A DNA stretch of 64,000 bases from assembly GCA_016714795.1 (NCBI GenBank), contig JADKCA010000002.1, positions 558,001 through 622,000 of the forward strand, in the 5' to 3' direction. The notes beneath the pieces were generated by a model, which saw nothing but the letters and a program-made list of their open reading frames with translations, did not search any database and was not told the origin of the DNA. Below are positions 24,760 to 32,785 of this stretch, one piece after another. This stretch comes from Sphingomonadales bacterium (GTDB taxonomy: Bacteria > Pseudomonadota > Alphaproteobacteria > Sphingomonadales > Sphingomonadaceae). Each line of letters opens with the position of its first letter. The first letter of the stretch is position 1. The position numbers and the translations under genes were made by a program.

Positions 24760-26091
24760 TCAGGCGGGCACGCCGTACAGGTCGTGCTCGTCCGCATCTT
24801 CGATCAGCACCGGGACAATGTCTCCCGGATTGAGCGGGCCAGCATCGCGCAGGAAAACGGTGCCATCAATTTCGGGAGCATCGGCCTGGGAACGGGCGTT
24901 CGCTCCGCCATCTTCATCTACCTCGTCGATGATGCAGGGCAGGGTGCGGCCCACCTTGGCGGCGAGCTTGGCAGCGCTGATCGCGGCGGTCTTTTCCATG
25001 ATCCGCTGGTAGCGCTCTTCCTTCACCTCCTCCGGAACCTGATCGGGCAACGCATTGGCGGCAGCCCCTTCCACAGGCTCGAAACGGAACGCGCCGACCC
25101 GGTCCAGCTGCGCTTCATCGAGCCAATCGAGCAGATACTGGAAATCGGCCTCGGTCTCTCCGGGAAAGCCGACGACGAAGCTGGAGCGGATCGCGATGTC
25201 AGGCGCGATGGCGCGCCAGCTCTTGATGCGCTCGAGCACCTTGGCTTCGTTGGCGGGGCGCTTCATGGCTTTCAGCACCGAAGGCGCGGCATGCTGGAAC
25301 GGAATGTCGAGGTAGGGCGTAAGCAGCCCTTCGGCCATCAGCGGTATGACCTGATCGACATGGGGATATGGATAGACGTAGTGCAGCCGCACCCACACCG
25401 GGTCAGCCGCACTACCAAGGCCGCCCAGCGCGCGCGCCAGATCGGTCATGTGTGCGCGGATACCACCCCATTCCGCATGCTTCATGTCCACGCCATAAGC
25501 CGAGGTGTCCTGAGAGATCACCAGCAGTTCGCGCGTACCTGCGGCCACCAGTTTCTCCGCCTCGCGCACAATCGCATCAGGGCGGCGGCTGACGAGATCG
25601 CCCCGGATCGACGGGATGATGCAAAAGGCGCAGCGGTGGTTGCAGCCTTCGGAAATCTTCAGATAGCTGTAATGGCGCGGGGTCAGTTTGAGCCCGGCTT
25701 CGGGAACGAGATCGACGAACGCGTTGGGCACCGGCGGGGCCGCCTCATGCACTGCGCTCACCACCTCTTCATATTGATGCGGGCCGCTGATCGCGAGCAC
25801 CTGCGGAAAGCGCGCGCGGATCGCATCGGCCTCATTGCCCATGCAGCCGGTCACGATCACCCGGCCATTCTCCGCAATGGCCTCGCCAATCGCTTCGAGT
25901 GATTCTTCCTTGGCGGAATCGAGGAAGCCGCACGTGTTGACGAGTACCACATCCGCACCCGCATAGTCGGGGGACAGGCCATAGCCGTCTGCACGAAGCT
26001 TGGTGAGGATGCGTTCGCTGTCAACCAGTGCCTTGGGGCATCCGAGCGAAACCATGCCCACTTTGGGCGGCAAAGGAAGTTTGGTGGCCAT
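24760..26091 (-). CDS. rimO: Ribosomal protein S12 methylthiotransferase RimO
   Basis: The 443-residue protein has the N-terminal UPF0004 cluster cysteines C18, C54 and C83, the radical-SAM motif C150-x3-C154-x2-C157 (GCNHRCAFC), and a C-terminal TRAM domain. ISEGCNHRCAFCIIPSIRGD and PTIDIPFQHA-like stretches separate it from MiaB. RimO adds a methylthio group to Asp89 of S12. Divergent from the DUF2167 gene with 144 bp between. Confidence 0.96.
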   Translation of the reverse strand: MATKLPLPPKVGMVSLGCPKALVDSERILTKLRADGYGLSPDYAGADVVLVNTCGFLDSAKEESLEAIGEAIAENGRVIVTGCMGNEADAIRARFPQVLAISGPHQYEEVVSAVHEAAPPVPNAFVDLVPEAGLKLTPRHYSYLKISEGCNHRCAFCIIPSIRGDLVSRRPDAIVREAEKLVAAGTRELLVISQDTSAYGVDMKHAEWGGIRAHMTDLARALGGLGSAADPVWVRLHYVYPYPHVDQVIPLMAEGLLTPYLDIPFQHAAPSVLKAMKRPANEAKVLERIKSWRAIAPDIAIRSSFVVGFPGETEADFQYLLDWLDEAQLDRVGAFRFEPVEGAAANALPDQVPEEVKEERYQRIMEKTAAISAAKLAAKVGRTLPCIIDEVDEDGGANARSQADAPEIDGTVFLRDAGPLNPGDIVPVLIEDADEHDLYGVPA

Positions 26092-26235
26092 GGGGCGGGG
26101 CCATACCCCGGCTTGAGGCGCGAGTCACGCGGGCCATGGAAGCGCACACACCGGCAAATTTGACAAATGCGACATTTCCTCTTGTCGCGCAGCGGAGTTT
26201 ATGAAAGCCTCGGAGCCGGGAAGATGTAAGGGGGG

Positions 26236-27105
26236 ATGGAAATGCGACGTTGGGTGGGGTTCAGCATCGCGCTGTTTGTGGCGTCGGCCAGTGTGGCGAA
26301 GCCCGTGTCTGCTGCGCCTGACAGCTTTGAAAAGCAGGTCGCTGCGCTGCCTTGGGAAGGTGCTGGCAAGCACGGCGTGACAGAGCGCGGGACGATCACG
26401 CTAGGCGCTGGCACGCGCTTCATGGGACCAAAAGGCACCGATGAATTCTTGAAGCTGACGGGGAATCTGCCGGAGGAAACCACCTCCATGATTGCGCCTG
26501 CCAATCTGGGTTGGGCCGCCTTCTACAGTTTCAACGACATCGGCTATGTGAAGGATGACGAAAAGATCGATGCAGACGCCCTGCTTTCCGACATCAAGGA
26601 CGGGCAGGAAGCCGGGAATGAAGAGCGCAAGGCGCAGGGGCTTGGTCCGCTCACCGTGGTCGGCTGGGCGGTTCCGCCGCATTATGATCCGGCAACGCAC
26701 AATCTGGAATATGGCATCACGCTGGGCGATGGCAGCGGCAGCAACGTCAACTATCATATGCGGATGCTGGGGCGGCGCGGCGTGATGGATGCGACTTTGC
26801 TGACGTCCGCTCAAACCTTGCAGTCAGACCTGATCGCCTTTCGGGAGGCGAACAAGGGTTTCGCCTTTGAAGCGGACGAAAGCTATGCCGCGTTCAAGGA
26901 TGGAGACAAGATTTCCGAATATGGTCTGGCCGCACTGGTCAGCGGCGGCGCGGCTGCGGCTGCGATGAAAACCGGGCTCTTTGCCGGGCTGCTCAAGATG
27001 CTCGCGGCGTCGTGGAAACTCATCATGTTGGCGGTCGTTGCCGGGTGGGCCGCGTTGAGGGGCTTCTTCCAGGGCCTGCTGGGCAAACCGAACGAAGAAG
27101 AATAG
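26236..27105 (+). CDS. DUF2167 family membrane protein
   Basis: The 289-residue protein has a signal peptide (cleaved near VSAAPDS, residue 27) and the DUF2167 core: GAGTRFMGPKGTDEFLKLTG, GWAAFYSFNDIGYVKDDEKID, VGWAVPPHYDPATHNLEYGI and NYHMRMLGRRGVM. Two hydrophobic C-terminal segments (about residues 235-275) anchor it. The function is unknown; relatives are common in proteobacterial envelopes. A 27-residue membrane peptide follows 13 bases later. Confidence 0.85.
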   Translation: MEMRRWVGFSIALFVASASVAKPVSAAPDSFEKQVAALPWEGAGKHGVTERGTITLGAGTRFMGPKGTDEFLKLTGNLPEETTSMIAPANLGWAAFYSFNDIGYVKDDEKIDADALLSDIKDGQEAGNEERKAQGLGPLTVVGWAVPPHYDPATHNLEYGITLGDGSGSNVNYHMRMLGRRGVMDATLLTSAQTLQSDLIAFREANKGFAFEADESYAAFKDGDKISEYGLAALVSGGAAAAAMKTGLFAGLLKMLAASWKLIMLAVVAGWAALRGFFQGLLGKPNEEE

Positions 27106-27118
27106 GCCGGAGCGGGCG

Positions 27119-27202
27119 ATGACAATCCTGATTCTGGTGGCGTGTGCCTTTGTCGGCTTCTTCATCGTGTGGAAGATGATGGACAGTTGGGGCAAGGACT
27201 GA
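27119..27202 (+). CDS. Possible 27-residue single-span membrane microprotein
   Basis: The frame MTILILVACAFVGFFIVWKM, then seven more residues, has one hydrophobic helix and a charged tail. GGAG lies 6 bases before the ATG, and the gene starts 13 bases after the DUF2167 stop, so it would be made from the same mRNA and could partner that membrane protein. Length gives little statistical support. Confidence 0.4.
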   Translation: MTILILVACAFVGFFIVWKMMDSWGKD

Positions 27203-27224
27203 TCCCGGCCCCATGTCCGACTGC

Positions 27225-27524
27225 TTAGCGGCAGCTGCGTTTGCGGGCGACTTCGCGTCCGATCAATGCGCCAGCGGCGGCTCCGACGATGGTGCCGGTT
27301 GCGCGTTCGCCGCGTGTGTCGATGGCGCGGCCGACCAGCGCGCCGGCAGCCCCGCCAACGACCAAGCCCACGGTTCCGTTTAACTTGCGGCAGTAGGTCT
27401 TGCCATCCGCACCGCGCCATTCGCGATAGGCATAGCGTTTGGCCTCGGCAGAGGCGGGCATGGTCATCGACAGAGCGGGGGCCAAAACGGCCAGCGCGAG
27501 CAAGGTGGTGAGTGTTTTCTTCAT
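27225..27524 (-). CDS. Glycine-zipper 2TM domain protein
   Basis: The 99-residue protein has a signal peptide (MKKTLTTLLALAVLAPALS, cleavage near ASAEA) and a glycine-zipper region VGLVVGGAAGALVGRAIDTRG...GTIVGAAAGALIGREVARK. Such proteins sit in or between the membranes, as in the SlyB/Rick_17kDa group. The ATG at 27524 is preferred over an upstream in-frame start at 27554 because it begins the signal peptide. Confidence 0.8.
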   Translation of the reverse strand: MKKTLTTLLALAVLAPALSMTMPASAEAKRYAYREWRGADGKTYCRKLNGTVGLVVGGAAGALVGRAIDTRGERATGTIVGAAAGALIGREVARKRSCR

Positions 27525-27672
27525 GCGATCATCCTTTGGTTTATTCTGCGTCACCCCCTGTCAGACGCACAATGAACCAGGCTGGATGAACGGCAGCCAA
27601 CGATTTCAAACGCTTCGTCGTGCCGGGACGGGCGGTTCGTCGTAACTCACGTCCGGCCCCCCGGGGACGGTC

Positions 27673-28395
27673 TCAGAAGCGGATCATGATCTTGCGTGCC
27701 AGTGCCGGGGATAGCGAGTGGACCAGCTTGAGCAGCTTCACCATCCCGACATTGGCTTCTTCCGCATTGGCCTCCATCGCGCGGACAAAGGCGGCGGCGC
27801 AATCGGGGGCGCTCATCTTCCGGTTGCCGCGCCCGGCGGTCATCTTGGTTTCCACAACCGGCGGCAGGGCTTCGAGAACATGAATGTTGGTTCCCTCCAG
27901 TTGCACTCGCAGCGCCTGCGTATAGCTGCGCAACGCTGCCTTGGTGGCGCAATAAATCGGCCCGCCCGCGCGCGGCGCAATCGCCAGCCCGGACGTGACA
28001 TTGACGATCATCGCTTCTGGCCGCGCGCGCAGCACGGGCATCAGTCGCGTGATCAGATGCACCGGCGCGTTGACGTTCAGATACAGGCAGGCGTCATTGT
28101 CAGCCAGATCAGGCGGGCCTTCGCGGAAATCATGATCGCTGCCCGCGCCCGCATTGTTGACGAGAATATCAAGGGCCCGCCCGGCCACGCCTGCGATCAG
28201 CGCATCGATCCCGGCGGGGGTGGAAAGGTCTGCGGCGATCACTTCAAATCCCTCAGCCTGCGTGGCGGCCACGCGTTCCGGGTTGCGGCCCGAGGTGATG
28301 ATGTTTGCGCCCTTGGCCTTCAGTTGGCGGATCAGTTCGCGGCCGATCCCGTCTGTCCCGCCGGTGACCAGGATGGTCTTGCCTGAAAGCTGCAT
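27673..28395 (-). CDS. SDR oxidoreductase, DltE-like
   Basis: The 240-residue protein shows TGGTDGIGRELI at the N-terminus, ILVNNAGAGSDHDF, a catalytic Ser in NVTSGLA and YCATKAA. It resembles DltE/YdfG-like short-chain dehydrogenases of unknown substrate. It is divergent from uvrC, with 59 bases between the starts. The 148-bp gap on its other side, to the glycine-zipper gene, shows nothing. Confidence 0.88.
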   Translation of the reverse strand: MQLSGKTILVTGGTDGIGRELIRQLKAKGANIITSGRNPERVAATQAEGFEVIAADLSTPAGIDALIAGVAGRALDILVNNAGAGSDHDFREGPPDLADNDACLYLNVNAPVHLITRLMPVLRARPEAMIVNVTSGLAIAPRAGGPIYCATKAALRSYTQALRVQLEGTNIHVLEALPPVVETKMTAGRGNRKMSAPDCAAAFVRAMEANAEEANVGMVKLLKLVHSLSPALARKIMIRF

Positions 28396-28454
28396 GGAGG
28401 CTCCTCTGTCATTCTGCTTTTGTTGTGCCGGAAAACTGGGGTAGTGGAACGCGA

Positions 28455-30446
28455 ATGTCCACCCCCGACGCCCCGGATCGTTTCAACGAAGAAAAGCAGA
28501 CCTACACCGTGCGCGGCGTCGATCAGCCCGATCTGGAGGGCGGGGTGGCGGCGATCCGCAATGTGCTCAAGACGCTGCCGGCCAAGCCCGGCGTTTACCG
28601 TATGCACGATGCCAAGGGCGATGTGCTCTATGTGGGGAAGGCGCGCGCGCTCAGGCACCGCGTGACCAATTACACGCAGGTGGAGTGGCTTCCGCACCGG
28701 CTCAAGCGAATGATGGCGCAGACCCGCAGCATGACCATCGTCACGACCAACAGCGAAGCGGAAGCGCTGCTGTTGGAGGCGCAACTGATCAAACGCTACC
28801 GCCCGGCCTATAACGTCCTGCTGCGTGACGATAAGAGCTTCCCGTTCATCCTGCTGCGATCAGACCATGCATTTCCGCGCATCCAGAAGCATCGCGGTGC
28901 GCGGCGCGCCAAGGGCAATTATTACGGCCCGTTTGCGAGCGCAGGCTCGGTCAACACCACTTTGAATGCGCTGCAAAAGCTGTTCCTGCTGCGCAGCTGC
29001 ACCGACAGTTTCTTCAACAACCGCGATCGCCCCTGCCTGCTCTACCAGATCAAGCGCTGTTCGGCCCCCTGCACCGACCGGATCGATGCGGCGGGCTATG
29101 CCGATCTGGTGGAGGACGCGAAGAGCTTTCTGGGCGGCAAATCCACCGCCGTGCAGACCAAGCTCGCCAAGGAAATGGAAGCGGCAGCCGAAGCGCTGGA
29201 TTTCGAACGGGCGGCGATGCTGCGCGACCGGTTGAAGGCGCTGACCTTCATTCAGGGCTCTCAGGCCATCAACGCGGAAGGCGTGGGCAATGCCGACATT
29301 TTCGCAATCGCCACCAAGCAGGGCCATGTCGGCATCCAGGCCTTCTTCATTCGCGGCGGACAGAATTGGGGTCACCGCGCCTTCTTTCCCAGCCACACGG
29401 CAGATCTGCCGCTGGAGGAGGTGCTGACCTGCTTCCTCGCGCAATTTTATGAAGAGGTGCCGCCCGCGCGGACGATCCTGCTGGATCGCGATCTGCCCGA
29501 AGGCCCGTTGCTAGAAGAGGCACTGGCGGAACGGGCGGGGGGCCGCGTGAGCATCGCTTGCCCGCAACGGGGAGACCGGGTGCGGCTCGTCAAACAGGCG
29601 ATCCGCAATGCGGAAGAAGCACTGGACCGGCGGCTGGCTGAAACCACCACGCAAGGCAAATTGCTCCGCGAAATTGCCGATCTGTTCGAACTGGCAGAGC
29701 CGCCGCAACGCATCGAGGTGTATGACAACAGCCATATTCAAGGCACCAACGCGCTGGGCGCGATGATCGTGGCGGGGCCGGAAGGCTTCCTCAAGAACCA
29801 GTATCGCAAGTGGAACATCAAGCAGGCGGCGACCAATGATGACTTTGCGATGATGCGCGAGGTGTTGGAACGGCGGTTTGGACGGCTGCTCTCTGAAGAC
29901 GTCGCCCCCGCTCAGGCGGGAGCCAATTTGGAAGCTGGCGCAAGCGCGGACAGCGGCCCCCGTCTGCGAGGAGGCGACGTGGAAGCCGAACCTGAATGGC
30001 CCGATCTTCTCCTGATCGATGGCGGCAAGGGGCAGGTGTCCTCGGTCAAGTCTGTGCTCGACGCGCTGGGCGTGGAGGATATGCCCATTATCGGCATCGC
30101 CAAAGGCCCGCATCACGGGCGCGAGGGGCGCGAGGTGTTTCACTTCCCCGATGGCCGCGAATTCACGCTGCCGGTCAACAGTCCGGTGCTCTTCTACCTC
30201 CAGCGCCTGCGCGACGAGGTCCACCGCTTTGCCATTGGTGCGCATCGTACCAAGCGCGCCAAGGCGATCACCGCGAGTCCGTTGGACGAAGTGCCGGGCA
30301 TCGGCCCCGCGCGGAAAAAGGCGCTGCTGCTCCACTTCGGCACCGCGCGCGCGGTGCGTGATGCGAGCCTTGAGGATTTGCAGCGTGCGCCCGGCGTGTC
30401 GGCGGCGGTCGCGCAGGCGGTGCATGATTTTTATCACGCGGGGTAA
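28455..30446 (+). CDS. uvrC: Excinuclease ABC subunit C, with an in-frame palindromic repeat insertion
   Basis: UvrC makes both incisions in nucleotide excision repair. The 663-residue protein has the GIY-YIG nuclease domain (PGVYRMHD at 45-52, LYVGKA at 58-63), a UVR motif (KEMEAAAEALDFERAAMLRD), the RNase H-like second nuclease (RIEVYDNSHIQGTNALGAM, LLIDGGKGQ) and C-terminal helix-hairpin-helix motifs (VPGIGPARKKALL). About 30 residues near 480-510 (APAQAGANLEAG...GPRLRGGD) are encoded by a palindromic repeat and are absent from the family norm; they lie just before the conserved LLIDGGKGQ. The ATG at 28455 is chosen over a GTG at 28425. Confidence 0.95.
   Translation: MSTPDAPDRFNEEKQTYTVRGVDQPDLEGGVAAIRNVLKTLPAKPGVYRMHDAKGDVLYVGKARALRHRVTNYTQVEWLPHRLKRMMAQTRSMTIVTTNSEAEALLLEAQLIKRYRPAYNVLLRDDKSFPFILLRSDHAFPRIQKHRGARRAKGNYYGPFASAGSVNTTLNALQKLFLLRSCTDSFFNNRDRPCLLYQIKRCSAPCTDRIDAAGYADLVEDAKSFLGGKSTAVQTKLAKEMEAAAEALDFERAAMLRDRLKALTFIQGSQAINAEGVGNADIFAIATKQGHVGIQAFFIRGGQNWGHRAFFPSHTADLPLEEVLTCFLAQFYEEVPPARTILLDRDLPEGPLLEEALAERAGGRVSIACPQRGDRVRLVKQAIRNAEEALDRRLAETTTQGKLLREIADLFELAEPPQRIEVYDNSHIQGTNALGAMIVAGPEGFLKNQYRKWNIKQAATNDDFAMMREVLERRFGRLLSEDVAPAQAGANLEAGASADSGPRLRGGDVEAEPEWPDLLLIDGGKGQVSSVKSVLDALGVEDMPIIGIAKGPHHGREGREVFHFPDGREFTLPVNSPVLFYLQRLRDEVHRFAIGAHRTKRAKAITASPLDEVPGIGPARKKALLLHFGTARAVRDASLEDLQRAPGVSAAVAQAVHDFYHAG
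29899..29980. repeat. Palindromic element inserted in frame in uvrC
   Basis: The left arm ACGTCGCCCCCGCTCAGGCG and the right arm CGTCTGCGAGGAGGCGACGT are imperfect inverted repeats of about 24 bp bounding an 82-bp element. The same family is at 7722 and 57022. It encodes VAPAQAGANLEAG... within UvrC without breaking the frame. Confidence 0.85.
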
Positions 30447-30524
30447 ACACGCTGCTGCCATTTTATCCAATTGCGCCACGCAGCATCCTGCTATCCCCCG
30501 CGAAACGAATGTGGGGATATGGTG

Positions 30525-31340
30525 ATGAAGCGTGTTTTGATCTCGTGCGGCGCTGCCGCGCTATGTCTCCAATCCCTGCTCGCGCCGGCCCCGGCTTTGG
30601 CCGAAGACCCGGCTGATGCCGCCACCATGGCCGCCGCCGCCACGACCTGCGCCCAGCTCTATCTCTATTATGGCGACTTCGGCGATTCTGTGACGCAAAT
30701 GCTGGCGGAATATGGACGGCGTAACGGGCTGACCGGGGAGCAAGTGAGTGCCAAGCGCCAGGAACTGCGTGCCAATATGGCGAATGCCATTCAGGAACGG
30801 CGGCTTGATGAAGATGTGCTGCTCGATATGTATTCGGTGAAGTGCAAGGATCTCTTCGGCATTGCGGCCCCGCCACAGACCTCCGGGCGGCTGGTTCAGC
30901 CGAGCGCAGCCACCTATCCCGGCTTCGCGGCCATTGCAGGCAAGACGTGGCGCTGTTCGATGACTGTGCCCGACTATCGCGATGAGATGGACGACGTGCT
31001 GACGTTCGCTGTCAATGTCGGGTTTGGGGTCGAAAAGAATTTCAAGGTGACCGGCACCATCCAGTTCGGCGTCAATTTCGAGGGCGAGTCCAGCCCCCGC
31101 TTTGCCACCTACCAGATTGGCGGCTGGGGCTATGAAACGCAGTGGAGTTACGGGCCCTATGTCAAATTTTACACGACGGTGAATGAGATGTCTTTGCCGC
31201 GCGGACGCTGGCCGACTTACCCGATCCAGTTTTACATCACGAAGCAGGCGGACGGCACGTTCCAACTGTCCGGCCAGCTGGATCGCGCATCAGATCTGAA
31301 GCGGATCAACCTCGAATATTGCAGCATCATCACGCCGTGA
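30525..31340 (+). CDS. Exported protein of unknown function
   Basis: I do not recognise this 271-residue protein. It has a signal peptide (MKRVLISCGAAALCLQSLLA, cleavage near ALAED). The N-terminal half is helical with a QLYLYYGDFGDSV stretch; the C-terminal half is strand-rich (KVTGTIQFGVNFEG, YGPYVKFYTTVNEM). Four cysteines may pair in the periplasm. The ATG at 30525 has GGGGA 7 bases upstream; an ATG two codons earlier is also possible. It converges on the dioxygenase gene, whose stop is the next base. Confidence 0.6.
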   Translation: MKRVLISCGAAALCLQSLLAPAPALAEDPADAATMAAAATTCAQLYLYYGDFGDSVTQMLAEYGRRNGLTGEQVSAKRQELRANMANAIQERRLDEDVLLDMYSVKCKDLFGIAAPPQTSGRLVQPSAATYPGFAAIAGKTWRCSMTVPDYRDEMDDVLTFAVNVGFGVEKNFKVTGTIQFGVNFEGESSPRFATYQIGGWGYETQWSYGPYVKFYTTVNEMSLPRGRWPTYPIQFYITKQADGTFQLSGQLDRASDLKRINLEYCSIITP

Positions 31341-32129
31341 TCAGGCGAAGCTGAAACCGCTCAGCGCTGTTTCCATCACCTTTTTCGCGCCCGCCGCGTC
31401 TGATGCGCCGGCGGCCACCATCAGCGGAAGGAGATGCTCCTCACGCGGGTGCGAATAGGGGCCGGAAGGGGCCTGTTTCCAGTTGGAGAGCAGCGCGGTG
31501 CGCGTCTCAGCGGTCGCGGTCGCCGCCTCCACCAGCCAGCGGTCAAAATCGGCGGCGCGGGCCGACGCCCCCGGATCGCCATACGCGCGCATATTGTGAA
31601 AGCTCATGCCCGATCCGATGATCAGCACGCCTTCATCGCGCAAGGGCGCGAGTGCCCGCCCCGCCGCCAGATGCAAGGCAGGGTCCAGACTGGCATCCAG
31701 TGACATTTCGACAATGGGCACGTCCGCGTCCGGCCACGCCACCTTCAAGGGGATGAACACGCCATGATCCCAACCGCGGTCTGGCGCGAGACCTGCCGTG
31801 AACCCGGCCTCTGCCAGCAACGTCGCCGCGCGCGCGGCCAGCGCGGGATCGCCCGGCGCGTCATAGGTCAACTCATAGGTGTGCGGCGGGAAATTGTAAT
31901 AATCGAAGATCAGGCCGGGACGTTCCCCGCTGGTAAAGCCAAAGCCGCGCGCTTCCCAATGTGCGGAAACCAGCAGGATCGCCTTGGGCGGCTCTGGCAG
32001 GCTGGCGGGGAGGGCCTTCAGATAGGCCTCCATTCCGCGCCACATGCCAGTGGGATCATCCATGAAGAAGCAGGGCCCTCCGCCATGCGGGATATAGAGG
32101 CTGGGCTGGCGGGCAGGGGGCTGTGTCAT
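31341..32129 (-). CDS. DODA-type class III extradiol ring-cleavage dioxygenase
   Basis: The 262-residue protein has the LigB-superfamily iron ligands: His in YIPHGGGP near residue 15, His in LVSAHWEA near residue 57, and the catalytic His in DRGWDHGVFIPL near residue 120. It aligns with the YgiD/4,5-DOPA dioxygenase group, which opens catechol-like rings. Its natural substrate here is unknown. It lies alone, 209 bp downstream of msrB on the same strand, separated by a palindromic repeat. Confidence 0.88.
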   Translation of the reverse strand: MTQPPARQPSLYIPHGGGPCFFMDDPTGMWRGMEAYLKALPASLPEPPKAILLVSAHWEARGFGFTSGERPGLIFDYYNFPPHTYELTYDAPGDPALAARAATLLAEAGFTAGLAPDRGWDHGVFIPLKVAWPDADVPIVEMSLDASLDPALHLAAGRALAPLRDEGVLIIGSGMSFHNMRAYGDPGASARAADFDRWLVEAATATAETRTALLSNWKQAPSGPYSHPREEHLLPLMVAAGASDAAGAKKVMETALSGFSFA

Positions 32130-32222
32130 GCGGAGGGATATGGGGTGCTACGGAGAAAATGGAAGGGCAAGAGAGGGACGCACGGCATACGTTCGATTTG
32201 GTTCTCGATAGTCAAGCCATCA

Positions 32223-32308
32223 CCGCCGTCCTGAGCTTGTCGAAGGACCGTTCTTCTTGTGCTTCCGGACGAGGGTAGAACGGTCCTTCGACAGGCTCAG
32301 GACGGCGG
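32223..32308. repeat. Long palindromic repeat pair (CCGCCGTCCTGAGCTTGTCG type)
   Basis: The arms CCGCCGTCCTGAGCTTGTCG (from 32223) and its near-complement ending at 32308 form an inverted repeat of about 32 bp closing a short loop. It lies between the dioxygenase gene and the end of msrB, where it could end the iorA-iorB-msrB transcript. Confidence 0.85.
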
Positions 32309-32338
32309 TAAAGTGGAAAAACCTCTCCTGAAGAGTGC

Positions 32339-32785
32339 CTAAGACTCCACCTTCTCCAGCGCGGCTGCATTCATGCAGAAACGCAAGCCGGTGGGCGGTG
32401 GGCCATCCGGGAACACATGGCCCAGATGCGCGTCGCACACATTGCACAATGTTTCCACGCGCTGCATGCCATGGCTGGTATCCAGCACATAGGCGATGAC
32501 ATTATCCTCCACCGGCGCGGTGAAGCTGGGCCAGCCGGTGCCGCTGTCAAACTTGCTGGTGGCATCAAACAAACGGGTGCCGCAACAGGCACAGCCATAA
32601 AGACCGGGCTGAAATATGGCGCACATCGGATCGCTGAACGGCCGTTCCGTCCCATGTTCGCGGGCCACGGCAAAGGCCAGCGGAGAGAGTTGCGCGCGCC
32701 ATTCTTCGGGCGTCTTCTCCACGCGGCGGGGCGGGGCAGGGTTGCCCGATTGCGCCTGCGCGACGATGCGGCTCCAGTCACTCAT
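32339..32785 (-). CDS. msrB: Peptide-methionine (R)-S-oxide reductase
   Basis: The 148-residue protein reduces methionine-R-sulfoxide in proteins. Two zinc CxxC pairs are visible (C65/C68 and C114/C117), and the catalytic Cys137 is in GLRFCMN. No signal peptide is present, so it should act in the cytoplasm. Its start overlaps the stop of the molybdoenzyme gene by 4 bases (ATGA), so it is the third gene of a coupled operon, an unusual partner for a periplasmic oxidase. Confidence 0.95.
   Translation of the reverse strand: MSDWSRIVAQAQSGNPAPPRRVEKTPEEWRAQLSPLAFAVAREHGTERPFSDPMCAIFQPGLYGCACCGTRLFDATSKFDSGTGWPSFTAPVEDNVIAYVLDTSHGMQRVETLCNVCDAHLGHVFPDGPPPTGLRFCMNAAALEKVES

Noticed and set aside
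32220..32447. A short open frame across the palindromic repeat after msrB
   Set aside because: The peptide (LSLSKD, STSSGR) is the usual translation of this repeat family and has no gene signals.
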